Below are positions 34,726 through 46,500 of a stretch of 64,000 bases of DNA, one piece after another (positions within the stretch are counted from its first letter, which is position 1; each line of letters begins with the position of its first letter). The stretch is from Ceratotherium simum simum. Lineage: Eukaryota > Chordata > Mammalia > Perissodactyla > Rhinocerotidae. The DNA is taken from positions 2,486,169-2,550,168 of the forward strand of contig NW_004454195.1 in NCBI RefSeq assembly GCF_000283155.1, given 5' to 3'. A program made the translations under genes and the position numbers. The notes beneath the pieces were generated by a model. The model made no database searches. It was not told the DNA's origin and saw nothing but the letters and a program-made list of their open reading frames with translations.

Positions 34726-35599
34726 CTATATCTGTTCACAGGTAAATGCTGTATGCCTATTTACTGACTGGTACATAAAAATCATAAAAACAGCTCATTT
34801 TCCTCACCCACTAATTAATTTTCAAGCCACCATCCACTGATAAGTTATAAGAAGAAGCCTAAAGACCATGTAAGAGATATTGAAACTCTCACAGTATTAG
34901 GAAGATATTAAAATTTAAGGAAAATAACACTTATTCTAACTGTATGTTTTGAAGATATGTTTTCCAACATCCATAACACAAGTTGTGTCTATAGGATTTC
35001 AGAACTGACCCCTGAAGATTGGTAAATACAATTAATGAATAGATATCACAGCTTGATTATTTGTGGACTATGCTCATTTACTGATTACTTACCAAGATAA
35101 AAGGGATATTTCATGTTTTGTTATGAATTGGTTGCAATCTATATTGAAAACTACAGATGCTGTAAAACTCTCATGGGTTGTTTTCTTACTTTTTTCTTCT
35201 GGGAGTCTGCTAAATTCTTTTGTCAAGATGCTTACCTTCTAAAAGCCTTAGTTTTCTCATCTGTAAAATAGAGCCATAAGAATAAGGCTACATAAGGAAA
35301 TACAGGACAGCAGTTAAAACTTTTACTGGTATTTGTATGATACAAGCATTAAAAGTAATCTACGGTATTCTCTTCAGTTAATTTTTCTTTCTGAGTTTTT
35401 TGCGGAAATTCCTTTGTTATGTATAGGCATAATGTAAAGATGTGGGGAATCAGCTCAAGAACTAAGGAAAAACTGAAATGGACACACTCTAGCAATGCGT
35501 AAAAGCAAACCTTACAGGATCATAAAGATATGCAGGTAATTTATCTCCCTGCCAGAATATCCTTTCAAGTATGACAGCATAATCTAGAGGCCCTGTTAT
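34726..35599. other. Unassigned; short MIR fragment near 35230-35310
   Basis: 'ccttagttttctcatctgtaaaatagagccataagaataagg' is a MIR-like core in plus orientation. Nothing else was recognised. Confidence 0.4.
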
Positions 35600-38345
35600 C
35601 CACATGCCCAGAACATAATAGAATGTGCTAGATTTGTGAAGAAGCAGAAATATGTGGTCCATAATAAAAAGCAGTTAATAGAAACAAACTCAGATATTGG
35701 AATTAGCAGAAAAGCCTTTAAAATAGTGACTATAGATATGCTCAAGGACTTCAAGAAAAGGATGAACACAATAAATAAATGAGAATATGGGGGAAATCTC
35801 AGAGGAACAATGAAGTACAGAAAAAAGGAAATTCCAGGACTAAAAAGTAAAATCCAAGATGAAAAGTTTACTTCATGCACAAAGAACAAATGCAACAAAT
35901 AGAAAAGGGTTATATACGTGATAGATATTAATCCAAATATATCCATAAGCACTTTAAATGTGAATGGTCTAAATATACCAATTAAAAGACAGAGATTGCA
36001 GAGTAGATTAAAAACAATATCAGCAACAGTAAGACCCAACTATATGTTGTCTATAAGAAACCCACTTTAAATATAAAGGTTCAGATAGTTAAAGATAAAG
36101 GAAAGGAGAAAGATATATGACGCTAATACTAATCAAAAGAAAGCTGGAATAGCAGTATTGATTTCAGGCAAAGCAGACTTCAGAATGAGGCAGATTATCA
36201 GGGATAAAGAAGTCTATCACATACTAATAAAACTATTAAGTCTCCAAGAAGATATAACAATCCTTAATGTTATGGACCTAACAACAGAGAGTCAAAATAC
36301 ATGAGGCAAAAACTGAACAAGTTAAAAGAGAAATAGACAAATCCAGTATTATAATTGAAGATTTTAACATCCCTCTTTGAGTAACTGATAGATCAAGCAG
36401 ACATAAAATAAATAAAAATATAGATGACGTGAAAAGCAATACAATCACTAATATAGAGCACATTTTAGGTCATAAATATTTGGAAATTAAACAATATATT
36501 CTAAATAAGCCATGAGTCAAAGAAGAAATCACAAGGAAAATGTAAAAATATTGTGAACTAAATGAAAATGAAAATATAACTTATCAAAAACTGTCGGATG
36601 TAGTGAAATCAGTGCTTAGATAGAAGTTTATAGCATTAAATGCATATATTATAAAAGAAGAAAGGTCTAAAATCAATAACCTAAGATTCCATTCTAGGAA
36701 ATTAGAGAAATAAGAGCAATTTACACCTAATTCAAGCAGAAGAAAAATAAATAATAAATATTAGAGCAGAAAGAAATGAAATTGAAAACAGAAAAATAAT
36801 TTAAAAAAAATCAACAAAAACAAAAGCTAGCTTTTGAAAAGATCAATGAAATTGATAATCCTCTAGGCACTAACCAAGAAAAAAGAGAAAAGACACTACC
36901 AGTGTCAGAAATGAAAGAGGAATCATCACTACTGATCCCATGGACATTAAAAGGATAATAAAGAAATAATACGAACAACTCTATGCCCAGAAATTTGATA
37001 TCTTAGATGGAATGGACAAATTCCTTGAGAGTATCAAACTACCAATACTTACACAAGGGTAAAGAGATAACCTAAGTAACCCTATATCAATTAAAGAAAT
37101 TGAATCAATAATTACTAAATTTCCAAAAAGGAAATCACAAGGCCCAGATGGTTTCACTGATGAATTTTACCAAAGATTTAAGGAATTAATACTGATTCTC
37201 CATAGTCTCTTCCAGAAAATAATAGAAACAGAAGGAAAACTTCCCAATTCATTCCATGAGGCCAGCATTATCCTAATACTAAAACTGATAAAAATATGAG
37301 AAAGAAAAATTAAAGACCAATAAATCTAATGAACATGGACATAAAAATCCTCAGCAAAATATTAGCAAATCATATCCAATAATGTATTAAATAATTACAT
37401 GCCACTACTAAGTGGGATTTATTCCACGTATCCATGGTTGGGCTGGATCAACATTTGAAAATCAATCAATGTAATCCACCAAATGAACAGATGAGAAGAA
37501 GAGTCATATGATCATATCAATCAACATAGATTGAGCGTTGGACAAAATGCAATACAATCGTGATAAACAAAAATCTCAGCAAACCAGGAATAGCAGAACA
37601 CTTCCCCAAGTTGATAAAGACTACAGGCTCAATGTTTTCTGCCTAAGATTGGGAAGGAAGCAAGAATGTCCTATCTCACCACTCCTTTTCGACATCACAC
37701 TGGATGTCATAGATAGACCAGCAAGAATAAACAAAAGGAGAAAGAGGACGAGAAAGAGAAAGAAGAGGAGGCGAAGGAGGAGGAAAATGAAGAGGAGGAG
37801 GAGGGCAAGAAGTAAAATACAGATTGGAAGGGAAAGAACAAGACAAGGGAAAACTTTCTGTTAAATATTTGTTTTATTTATTTTAAAACTTGAACTCTTT
37901 ATTTGCAGGTGACATGATTGTCTATGTAGAAAAATCTCATAGAATCTATTTAAAAACTACTAGAACTAATAAACAGTTACAACAAGGTCACAGGATACAA
38001 GGTCTATATGGAAGAGTCATCTGCTTTCCTATATATAAGCATTAAAAAATTAGAATTAAAAAAATAACATTTACAATAATACCTAAAAAGATGAAATACT
38101 TAGGTATAAATCCAACATAATATGTATAGGATTTGTTTGCAGAAACCTACAAGACACTAATGAAAGAAGCCAAAGAAGAGCTAAATAAATGGAGAGATAT
38201 ATTGTGTTCATTGATTGGAAGACTCAATATTGTTAAGGTGGCCGTTATTACCAGCCTGATTTGTTGATTCAATGCAATCCTAAACAAAATCCTGACAAGC
38301 TATTTTGTAGATATCAACAAACCAATTCTAAAATGGTCTAGAATG
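35600..38345 (+). mobile_element. Old L1: endonuclease and reverse-transcriptase remnant
   Basis: A long but badly decayed ORF2. Endonuclease-side blocks include 'ggtctaaatataccaattaaaagacagag' and 'gttgtctataagaaacccactt'. The RT entry 'aaggcccagatggtttcactgatgaattttaccaaag' is at about 37140. The catalytic FADD position at 37902-37913 now reads FAGD, so the first Asp is lost. A GGA-rich expansion interrupts it at 37733-37830. Frames are broken throughout. Confidence 0.85.
37733..37830. repeat. Polypurine GGA/GAA-rich expansion inside L1
   Basis: The tract AAAAGGAGAAAGAGGACGAG...GGAGGAGGAGGGC is nearly pure purine. It sits where L1 ORF2 normally has a short A/G-rich stretch, so it probably grew from it. 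The Arg/Lys-rich frame 37538-37864 that crosses it is a by-product. Confidence 0.88.
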
Positions 38346-39765
38346 ACTATTCTAAAATAGTCAAGACAATGTATGTCCACACAAAAATCTTCACATGAAT
38401 GTTTATAGCAACTTTATTCATAATCATTAAAAACTGGAGCAACCAGGACATCCTTCAATAGGTAAGTGAAAAAACAAACTGTGGTACATCCATATAATGG
38501 ACTACAACTCAGTGATAAAAAGGAATGAGGTATCAAGCTGTGCAAAGACACAGATGAATATAAAAATTATAATTATAAGAAGCCAGTATGAAAAGATTCC
38601 ATAGCCTTTTCTATTGTTCTACTCTGTCTGTATGATTCCATTTATATGACATTCTGGAAAAGGTAAACTATAAAGAAAGTAAACAGTGGTTGCCAGGGGC
38701 TTGGGGCCGTGGGAAGATTGAATAGATGAAGAGTGGTGAAACCATGCTATATAATATTATAATGGAGGATTCCATTTGTCAAGTACATTTTCAAAACCCA
38801 TAGAACAAAACAGAGAGTGAATCTTGATATATGTAAATTTAAAAAATCATTTAGAAGATCAGAGTATCCAAGGAAGAAATGCAGAGTGTGATAAAAATAT
38901 CTAATTGTGTTACAAATACAGGAAACAACCTCACTGAAAGGGCTGGGAGAAAAGGTGCTGATGTAAATAACTTTGGAAGTGAGTGGCATCTGTTAAGACT
39001 AAAGGCAAAATAAACTGTACATAAACACTGTACTCTAGTTGATAAAGTTCTTTCTGAAACCACCATACACGTGTATTGGAATTAAGTAATTAAATAAATG
39101 CATGGTGATGGTGTGAGCCAGGTTTCTTACTGTTGGAGTGAGAAGTTACCCATAAGCTAAGGGGAGAAGACTAGATTGATCCATGTGGAAATGGATTAGA
39201 GTTAAAGAGAGAATTACAAACTCATATTTAGCTTAATATAGAGACAGATTGTTACGTATAGAAATATTTAGAGATATGTGAACATACTGGGTAGCATACC
39301 CAGAGATATTTGCTTATTCTGTTAGTTGAGAGGGTCTAGAAGCAAAGACATCCCAGTAACAAGAAGCACACCTAGCACGTAGATCTTGGTTTCCAAAACT
39401 TATACTTCAATAAAAGGAATGAGGGCTCTTTGGAGAAATGGCTGATTCTAGGACTCAACAGGAAATATACAAAATAAGCCTGGAGTGTCTTGCAGTGCAG
39501 AAAGTAAGGAAGTGCTCAACCCCCCCTTCGAAAACAAAACAAAGCAAAACACACAGAGAAAACATCACGATGATGGGCATACATCACAAGGACACAGGAG
39601 CTGACTGGAAGAGTTCCCAGTGTCAAATAGACCATATTAATGTAAGATGTCAATAATAGGGGAAACTAGGTTTTGGGATATATGAAAATTTTCTCTATTA
39701 TATTTCCACTTTTCTATAAATCTAAACTATTCTAAAGTAAAACATTTACTAAAAAAAGTTGATTG
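38346..39765 (+). mobile_element. Old L1 3' region
   Basis: 'ctttattcataatcattaaaaactggagcaaccaggacatccttcaa', 'ggtacatccatataatggactacaactcagtgataaaaaggaatg', 'agtggttgccaggggcttggg' and the end 'aatctaaactattctaaagtaaaacattta' are the ancient L1M-type 3' UTR pattern. It may be the same insertion as 35600-38345 or a second one. Confidence 0.8.
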
Positions 39766-39978
39766 GTCTTCAAAGATTGAAGTCAGTCAGCAAAAGAAAG
39801 GATTAGTTAACCTGAAGACAGATCAATAGAACAATAGAAATGATGTCAAATGAAGAACAGAGATTAAAAAAAAACTCACAAAAAATAGAGCCTTAATGAC
39901 CCATGGAACAGCATCAATAAGTCTAGTATATGTGTATTTGGAATCCCAGAAGTTGTAATTATTGATACAGTTGCTTTT

Positions 39979-40222
39979 TTTTTTCTTCTGGTGAGGAATA
40001 TTAACCCTGAGCTAACATCCATTGCCACTCCTCCTCTTTTTGCACAGGAAGATCAGCCCTGGCTAACATCTGTGCCTATCTTCCTCTATTTATGTGGGAG
40101 GGCTGCCACAGCATGGCTGGATAAGCAGTGTGTAGGTCTGTGCCCAGGATCCAAACCTGCGAATCCCTGGGCTGCCGGAGCAGAGCACGCGAACTTAACC
40201 ACTATGCCACCAGGCTGGCCCC
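39979..40222 (-). mobile_element. ERE SINE
   Basis: In reverse orientation it has a T-rich start, 'ccctgagctaacatccattgccactcctcctc', 'gctgccacagcatggctggataagcagtgtgtagg', a degenerate B box (reverse of 'ggatccaaacc'), and the head 'ggccagcctggtggcatagtggttaag' when read on the minus strand. Flanks TGATACAGTTGCTTTT (39963-39978) and TGATATGGTTACTTTT (40223-40238) form an imperfect 16-bp target duplication with 13 matches. Confidence 0.88.
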
Positions 40223-40319
40223 TGATATGGTTACTTTTGGTTTTCTATTTGCCATATCTGGTTTTTGTTCCTCTTTTAATCTTCTACCTTCTCTTGGGTC
40301 AATTGATTATTCTTAGAAT

Positions 40320-41000
40320 TTCATTTGACTTCTTAATTTACCAAAAGATATTCTTAAGAAAATGCCAGGCAATCCATAGATTTGGAGAAAGTGTTTACAA
40401 TATATATTTGAAAAAAGACTTGTATCCATGTACTCTAAAGAACTCCTATCTCTCAGTTCTAAAAAGAACTTCATACACAAAAATATGAATGGCCAGTAAA
40501 CACAGGAAAAAGTGCTCAATATCACTAGTCGTTGGGGAAACGGAAAATAAAACCATAATGAAATTTTACTTCACACTTACTAAAATGACTAAAATTAAAG
40601 ATTGACTACAATAAATCTTGACAAGGATGTGAAACTTATATATTACTGATAGGAGTGTAAAATGGTCCAATAACTTTGGAAAATTAAACACAATCCTAGC
40701 TAGGTTCTGGCAATTCCAGTCCTTAGTATACACACAAGAGAAATGAAGATATGTCTCCACAAAAAGACCTGTACATAAAACTTTATAAGAACTTTATAAA
40801 TAATGGCTAAAAACAGGAAATGTCCCAAATATTGGTCAACAGGGAACGGGTTACCAAATTATGTTATATTCATACAATGGAAGATACTTATTAATAAAAT
40901 GACGGGTATATGGTAACTCTCTGTACTATCTTCTCATTTTTTTCTCTAAAACTGTTCTGAAAAACAAAGTCTCTCTGAAATTTAAAAAAAATAAGTGGAT
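40320..41000 (+). mobile_element. Old L1 3' fragment
   Basis: 'cttgtatccatgtactctaaagaactcctatctctcagt', 'gaatggccagtaaacacaggaaaaagtgctcaatatcactag', 'cacaaaaagacctgtacataaa' and 'aggaaatgtcccaaatattggtcaacaggg' are L1 ORF2-end/3' UTR landmarks. Confidence 0.75.
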
Positions 41001-41099
41001 GATTTTAGATAGTAATTCAAGTTATAAAGGATGTAAAACAGGGTAATGCAGTAGGATGTCCTAGGATGGGAGGGTGGCTAGGAAAGGTGGTATTCAGTT

Positions 41100-41575
41100 T
41101 ATGTAGAATCAGAAAAGTCTAAAACAGACAATCAACAGATGCCAACACTGAAATGACACAGAGGTTAAAGTTATCTGAGAAAAACTTTAAAGTAGGTATT
41201 ATATCAATGCTTCAACAAGCAAACACTCTGGAAACATATGAAAAAAGTAGAAAGGCTTAGCAAAGAAATAGAAGATACAAAGAAGTATCAAATGAAAAAT
41301 TTAAAACTGAAAAGAATACAATAACTGAAATAAAAACTCATTAGATGTGCTCAATAGAAGAAGGAAGATGACAAAGAAAAATGTCAAACGACTTTGAAGA
41401 CCCATCGATAGAAATGATTTAATCTGAACAACAGGGTCTTGTGGGTCAATGTTCATGACACTGGAATCCCAGAAGGAGAGGAGAAAGATTTAATTGCTGA
41501 AAAAAATATACATACAAAGAAATAATGGCTGAAAAAATTTCAAATTTGGAGAATCTGACATCTACATCTATATAG
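41100..41575 (+). mobile_element. L1/HAL1 ORF1-side fragment
   Basis: 'gatgccaacactgaaatgacacagaggtt', 'gaaaaatttaaaactgaaaagaatacaata', 'gaaaaagatttaattgctg'-like text and 'ctgaaaaaatttcaaatttgg' match the ORF1-proximal region of old L1/HAL1 elements. No frame is intact. Confidence 0.55.
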
Positions 41576-41579
41576 ATTG

Positions 41580-42110
41580 TTGAGTTCTACTTGCTATTTT
41601 TTTTAAGATTTTTGTGTCTAAATTCATGAAGGATGTTGGTCTATAGTTTTCTTTTTCTGTATTATCTTTGTCTGATTTTGGTATGGAGTAATACTAGGCT
41701 CATAAAATAAATTGGGAAGTAAACCTTCTTCTTCTATTATTTGAAAGAGATTGTGTAGAATTGGTGTTAATTCCTCTTTACAAGGAATTCTCCAGTGAAA
41801 CCATCTGGGCCTGGAGATTTTTGGGGGGAGTTTTAAAATTATGATTTCAATTTCTTTAATAGTTATAGGGCTATCAAATGAACTATTTCATATTGGGCGA
41901 GTTGTGCTAGTTTGCATTTTTTGAGGAATTGGTCCATTTTGTCAAGATGTCAAATTTATGTGGTAGAGATGTTAGCGATATTTCCTTACTATCCCTTTGA
42001 TGTCTCCTGTTTCACTCCTGATATTGGTAATTTTGTCTTTTTTTTTTCTTTCTCAGTCTCACTAGAAGTTTGTTAATTTTATTCACTGTTTCTTTCCTGG
42101 GGTCCAAGTT
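41580..42110 (-). mobile_element. L1 ORF2 fragment in inverted orientation
   Basis: 'aattcatgaaggatgttggtctatagttttctttttctg', 'ccagtgaaaccatctgggcctggagattttt', 'ttgaggaattggtccattttgtc' and 'ttcactcctgatattggtaattttgtc' are reverse-complement L1 ORF2 landmarks. Its orientation is opposite to the L1 pieces on both sides. Confidence 0.88.
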
Positions 42111-42778
42111 CTCTAGCCAGTCTGCTTTCTTCTCGTCAACTTTCGGAGTTTCTTATACTTGTTTTATACACAATGTCCGGGGTTTGTAGTTATACCCAGC
42201 GCGAGGAATAGGAAAAGTACATCTACTCCGTTTTCCCAGAAGTGGAATGGCAAACTTGATTTTCTGATGCACTCTGACTCTTATAAGTAGTGTGGGATCC
42301 TGGTGGTTTTCCCTTTCCCATTGAAACCGCATGAACACTCAATATTCATGGCTCAATAAAGGGAAGCCATGGGAAAACAATGCTTGTCCTCAATCCTTGT
42401 ATTATGCCCGCAGCAGCTGTGAGGGTCTGAGTTTCAAACCGGATCCTCTGCTGAACTGGGAGTTAAGAACTGTTTGCAATCATAGGGTGACTTCAGGAAG
42501 ACATGCGGCCTTTTCATGTATCAGACCTACGGGATTATATGACATAATTTCCAAGGTTAATCAATTAAAGTCACGGCATTGAAGGGACTCTGAGAGGCTA
42601 AACAATGTTTTCTCTGTACAATACCCATTATTCTGTGAGGTATCACAGTAGAATTTTATTAAATTCTAAATTTGCCTAAGGTCTTAGAAACAGGCACATT
42701 AAGGAATATTTAGTAGTGAAGCAAATGACTCAAAGGAGAAGAGAAAATAGAGTGAAAAATTATGAGAGGGATTCTGAG
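42111..42778. other. Unassigned; 42115-42350 possibly L1-associated
   Basis: 'atgtccggggtttgtagttatacccagcgcgaggaataggaaaagtacatctactccg' recalls a sequence often found next to old L1 pieces, but I cannot place it. 42350-42778 is unassigned. Confidence 0.3.
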
Positions 42779-43045
42779 CCAGCCCCGATGGCCTAGTGGT
42801 TAATGTTCCGCATGCCCTGCTTCGGTGGCCTGGATTTGGTTTCCGGGAGCAGAACCACACCACTTGTCTGTCAGTAGTCATGCTGTGGTGGCAGCTCACA
42901 CAGAAGAACTAGAAGAATTTACAACTATACACAACTATGTACTGGGGCTTGGGGGACGTGGGGAAGAAAAAAAAAGTAAGAAAAGGAGACAGATTGGCAA
43001 CAGATGTTAGTGTAGGGTGAATCTTCCTCTAAATAAAATAAAGCC
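42779..43045 (+). mobile_element. ERE SINE, older form
   Basis: It has the head 'agccagccccgatggcctagtggttaatg', the body 'agtcatgctgtggtggcagctcacacagaagaactagaagaatttacaac' and 'caactatgtactggggcttggggga', and the tail 'agattggcaacagatgttagtgtagggtgaatcttcctc'. The B box is degenerate. No clear target duplication was found. Confidence 0.85.
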
Positions 43046-43074
43046 TAAAATCATTAATCTACGCCTCCATTAAA

Positions 43075-44060
43075 AAAAAACAAAACAGAAAAGAACTACA
43101 AAATAAACCCAAAACAAGCAGAAGGAAGGAAATAATAAAAAAAGAGAAGAAATAAATGAAACTGAAAACAGAAAATAGAGAAAATCAATGAAAGAAAAAG
43201 CTGTTTCTGTAAAAAGATGAGTAAAATTCATAAACCTCTAGCAAGACTGACAAGAGAGAAAATGAGAGAAGATACAAATTACCAATATCAGGAATGAAAG
43301 AGAGGATATAATTATAGACACCAAAGATATTAAATGGATAAATATGGGAATACAAAGAATAACTCTACATATATAAATTCAAAAACTTCTATGTAATATG
43401 CTAAACTATTAAAACTCATACTAGATGAAGTAGATGAACTGTATAGTTTTATAGCTGTTACTCATAGTTCATAGTTAATTGTTCATAGTTAAAAACCTTC
43501 TGAAAAAGAAATCTTCATGGAAATATAGTTTGATTGGTAAATCTACCATTTCAGGGAGAAATAGCACTGATTTTACGTAATACCTTTGAAAAAGTTCCTC
43601 CTCTTCTGGAGGTCGCTATTCTCAACTCATTTTGAGGCCAGTGTTATCCTAATGCCCAAACTAGACAAAGATAGTACAATAAAAGAAAACTACAGACCAA
43701 TGTTCCTCATGAACACAGACATAAGAATTCTCAACAAAATATTAGTAAATCAAATCTAGCAACATATAAAAAACTAGCTATAGAAAGGAATATTCTCAAT
43801 CTTATAAACTGCACTAAAAAACCCATACGGCTAACATCATACCTAATGGTGAAAGACTGAATGCCCCCAAGATTGGATATAAGACAAGGATGTTCACTTT
43901 CACCAATCTTATCCAAAATTGTACTGGAAATTCTAACTAGTGCAATATGATACTTTTAGGAGAAAAAAAAATGACTTCTAGATTGGAAATCAAGAAGTAA
44001 AACTGTCTTTATTCACAGAAAACATGATCTTGTACATAGAAAATCCTAAATAATTCACCA
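43075..44060 (+). mobile_element. Old L1 ORF2 fragment
   Basis: 'aagaaataaatgaaactgaaaacagaaa', 'ctagcaagactgacaagagag', 'ttttgaggccagtgttatcctaatgcccaaactagacaaagat', 'ataagacaaggatgttcactttcaccaatctt' and 'gaaaacatgatcttgtacatagaaaatcc' follow ORF2 order up to the catalytic motif region. Frames are broken. Confidence 0.85.
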
Positions 44061-44447
44061 AACAAAATCCAGGATTTAATAATAATAAAAACACACGCCA
44101 AATACTTCCACATCCTAAAGCAAGGAACTAGATTACCTATGGAAAACATGCTAACAAATTGTAAAACTGACTCTGCCAACATTAGCTAGTCATCCGCTTC
44201 CAATACATATATTCTTCCAGGGCTTGTATATAAAATTGAGCTAAAGGAGGCCAGGATAAAAGAATTCCATCCAGTTGCATCCCTTCTCCTCTCTGTAGCA
44301 GGAAGCTCTTTTCTTTTCAATCCAAGTTGTAGTCAGAATGGAAATATAGGGGTTGAGAGAGAGAATTTCTTTGAAGAGCAGTGTTTATGCTTTTCCATCT
44401 TGACCACGACTTGGGGGAATGATGTGCTTTCTGTTATTTCAAGCCAT
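44061..44447. other. Unassigned sequence
   Basis: Nothing identifiable. Confidence 0.35.
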
Positions 44448-44830
44448 TGTATTAATTTGAGTTGACAAACCGAAAATCTCAGTGGGTTGATACAATAAAG
44501 TTTATTTCCCAGTAACACAGAATTCAATGCAGATGTGTCTGATCAGATGCTCTCTCCTTAGCCAGGGACCCAGGATGATTCTATCCTCATTGTTCCGTCA
44601 TAATTAGCACGTGACCTCAAACGTCTTTTTGAAAGTGGAAGAGAGATTATAAAGAATCATACATGACTCTTTAAGGGCCCAGCCTAGAAGTAGCTTACAT
44701 CTCTTTCATCCACATTTCATTGGTCAGAACTGAAACATACGGCCACCTAACGACTGGAGTCTGGAACATGTTTGGCTATTTATTCGGAAGGAAAATGAAA
44801 TAGTTTGGTGAACATAACCTTCTAACTTGT
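44448..44830 (-). mobile_element. Ancient LTR-like repeat
   Basis: 'tgtattaatttgagttgacaaaccg', 'gttgatacaataaagtttatttccc', 'ggcccagcctagaagtagcttacatctctttcatccacatttcattggtcagaactgaaacatacggccac' fits an old mammalian LTR-type repeat in reverse. The family is uncertain. The copy at 46125-46500 looks related. Confidence 0.5.
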
Positions 44831-46124
44831 CAAAATCTGCCCATATGTTCACTAACTATTGGTTTCACTGTTCCTTCCACCATGAAACACACTCACTTAC
44901 TTCCTGAGGAAAACAACTCCATATCCCATCCATTTCCTGCAACCAGAATAAAGTCCAGGATTCTTGGGTGACATGTAGCCCCTCCTTCAGATCTAGATGT
45001 GGGTCTTCATGGTGTGACCTCAGAACTAAAATTTTAGGTCATTATCCTCAATCTCCACTAAACAATGATGGAATAGGGACAGAATAACTCCAATAAACAC
45101 TAATTTGCAAGGTGAAGAATGAGAGACATGTAACAGTGGTCTTAATAATACTGACGGGCAGCTATTGTGAAGGTCTTCTAATTTGGGGTTGGGAAATTCC
45201 TTTAATTAGACCCTCAGAGAAATTGTTTCGTTCATTGTTCTTTGTGGACCCTAACTCTACCATCTGGTTGGTTGTTGCCCATTGACCATTCTCCTTATGG
45301 GTTGGAGTATATGCCATTTCTAAGGACCGCACCACTCTTGCCGCCTGCTTGCTGGTAAGAGAAACCTTGGAAGGCTGAAGTTGTTTATAGTTTAAAAAAT
45401 CAAAAGCTTTTTAAATGTGGTTTCTTTGGCAATGTAATTTCCTCAAAAACACAGTTGGTTCTGATCTCTTGATGTGCAACCAGTTACCTGTGCTAATAAC
45501 CACACCCAGATTTCTTTCAAAGTTCTCAAATTTACTTGATTTCCTTGTTACCTTTCCCTCATGTCTCTCTCTCAACCAAATGGCAGCTACCTTGAGGCTG
45601 TCTAAAATAATGTGTGGGAAGATCATATTGTTACTCTGAGTTTTACCAGTAGGCTGAGTCACTCTGTTCTACTAAAAAGTCTCACTGAGACCTTTTCACT
45701 CAAAGCTTTTTAAAATTTCATCACTTACTGTTTGAGGCCTAGAAATAGTCAGATTTTTCAGTCATGCAAGGATTTAATATTTCTTCACTATATTTCCTTT
45801 CTCCTTTCAAAGAACTCATTTCTTTCACAGGGCTTATCTTTTTCATAAAATATTTGCTATACACAACCAATACCAACGAGTATACACTTATAATTTTCTT
45901 TTGTTCATCCTGTTGACCTAGAGCCGCAAGCTCAGTAGGCATATAGTATGCCTTTGAAGGTCTGGCAAACAACATTTTTACCAACTCTTTTGTCACTGCA
46001 TAACTTACATGATCACTTTTATATCTCCAATATCAGTTGTCTTGCCTCCCTGCTGCCTGACTAATAAGGCAAAGCCATATACTTAGGTTTTTTTTAGCAT
46101 GATTCCACTTCTGGGTATAGGTCT
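44831..46124. other. Unassigned sequence
   Basis: About 1.3 kb with no element I can name. The overlapping frames at 45411-45662 and 45415-45639 on opposite strands show no domain. Confidence 0.35.
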
Positions 46125-46500
46125 GTATTAGTTTGGGTAGATTACTTGCTCTAACAAACACAAAAAATTTATTTTTCACTCATACACAGTCCAATGTGCC
46201 TGTTCATAATGGACTGGTTATCCTGGGTGATTCTTCTCCAAGTGATGACTCAGGAATCCAGGCTTCTTTCATCATGTAGTTCTGTCTCCTGTAATAAGTG
46301 GCCTGTGTATTCAGCGATGAAAGGGAAGAGAGAATATAAAGAAATGCAGAGGATAGTTTAAGGTCCAGGACTGGAAAAGGCAAATATTTTCACCCACACC
46401 ACTGTCCAGAACAAGTAGTATTTTCTTAACCAATGCAAGTGAGATGAGTTTCAAGGGGACCATTTGGAGGGCTTGATATTTTTTTCCTAGAGTTTGGGCT
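46125..46500 (-). mobile_element. Ancient LTR-like repeat, diverged
   Basis: 'gtctgtattagtttgggtagattacttgctctaacaaacacaaaaaatttatttttcactcatac' begins like the repeat at 44448. It has a similar spacing of later blocks. Confidence 0.45.

Noticed and set aside
35596..36039. 147-aa membrane-like frame on the minus strand
   Set aside because: It is antisense to an old plus-strand L1; the A-rich L1 sequence gives Phe/Leu/Ile codons in reverse.
37538..37864. 108-aa Arg/Lys-rich frame resembling a nuclear protein
   Set aside because: It comes from an L1 ORF2 segment plus a GGA/GAA repeat expansion.
39991..40488. 165-aa open frame
   Set aside because: Its first half is an antisense ERE and its second half an L1 fragment.
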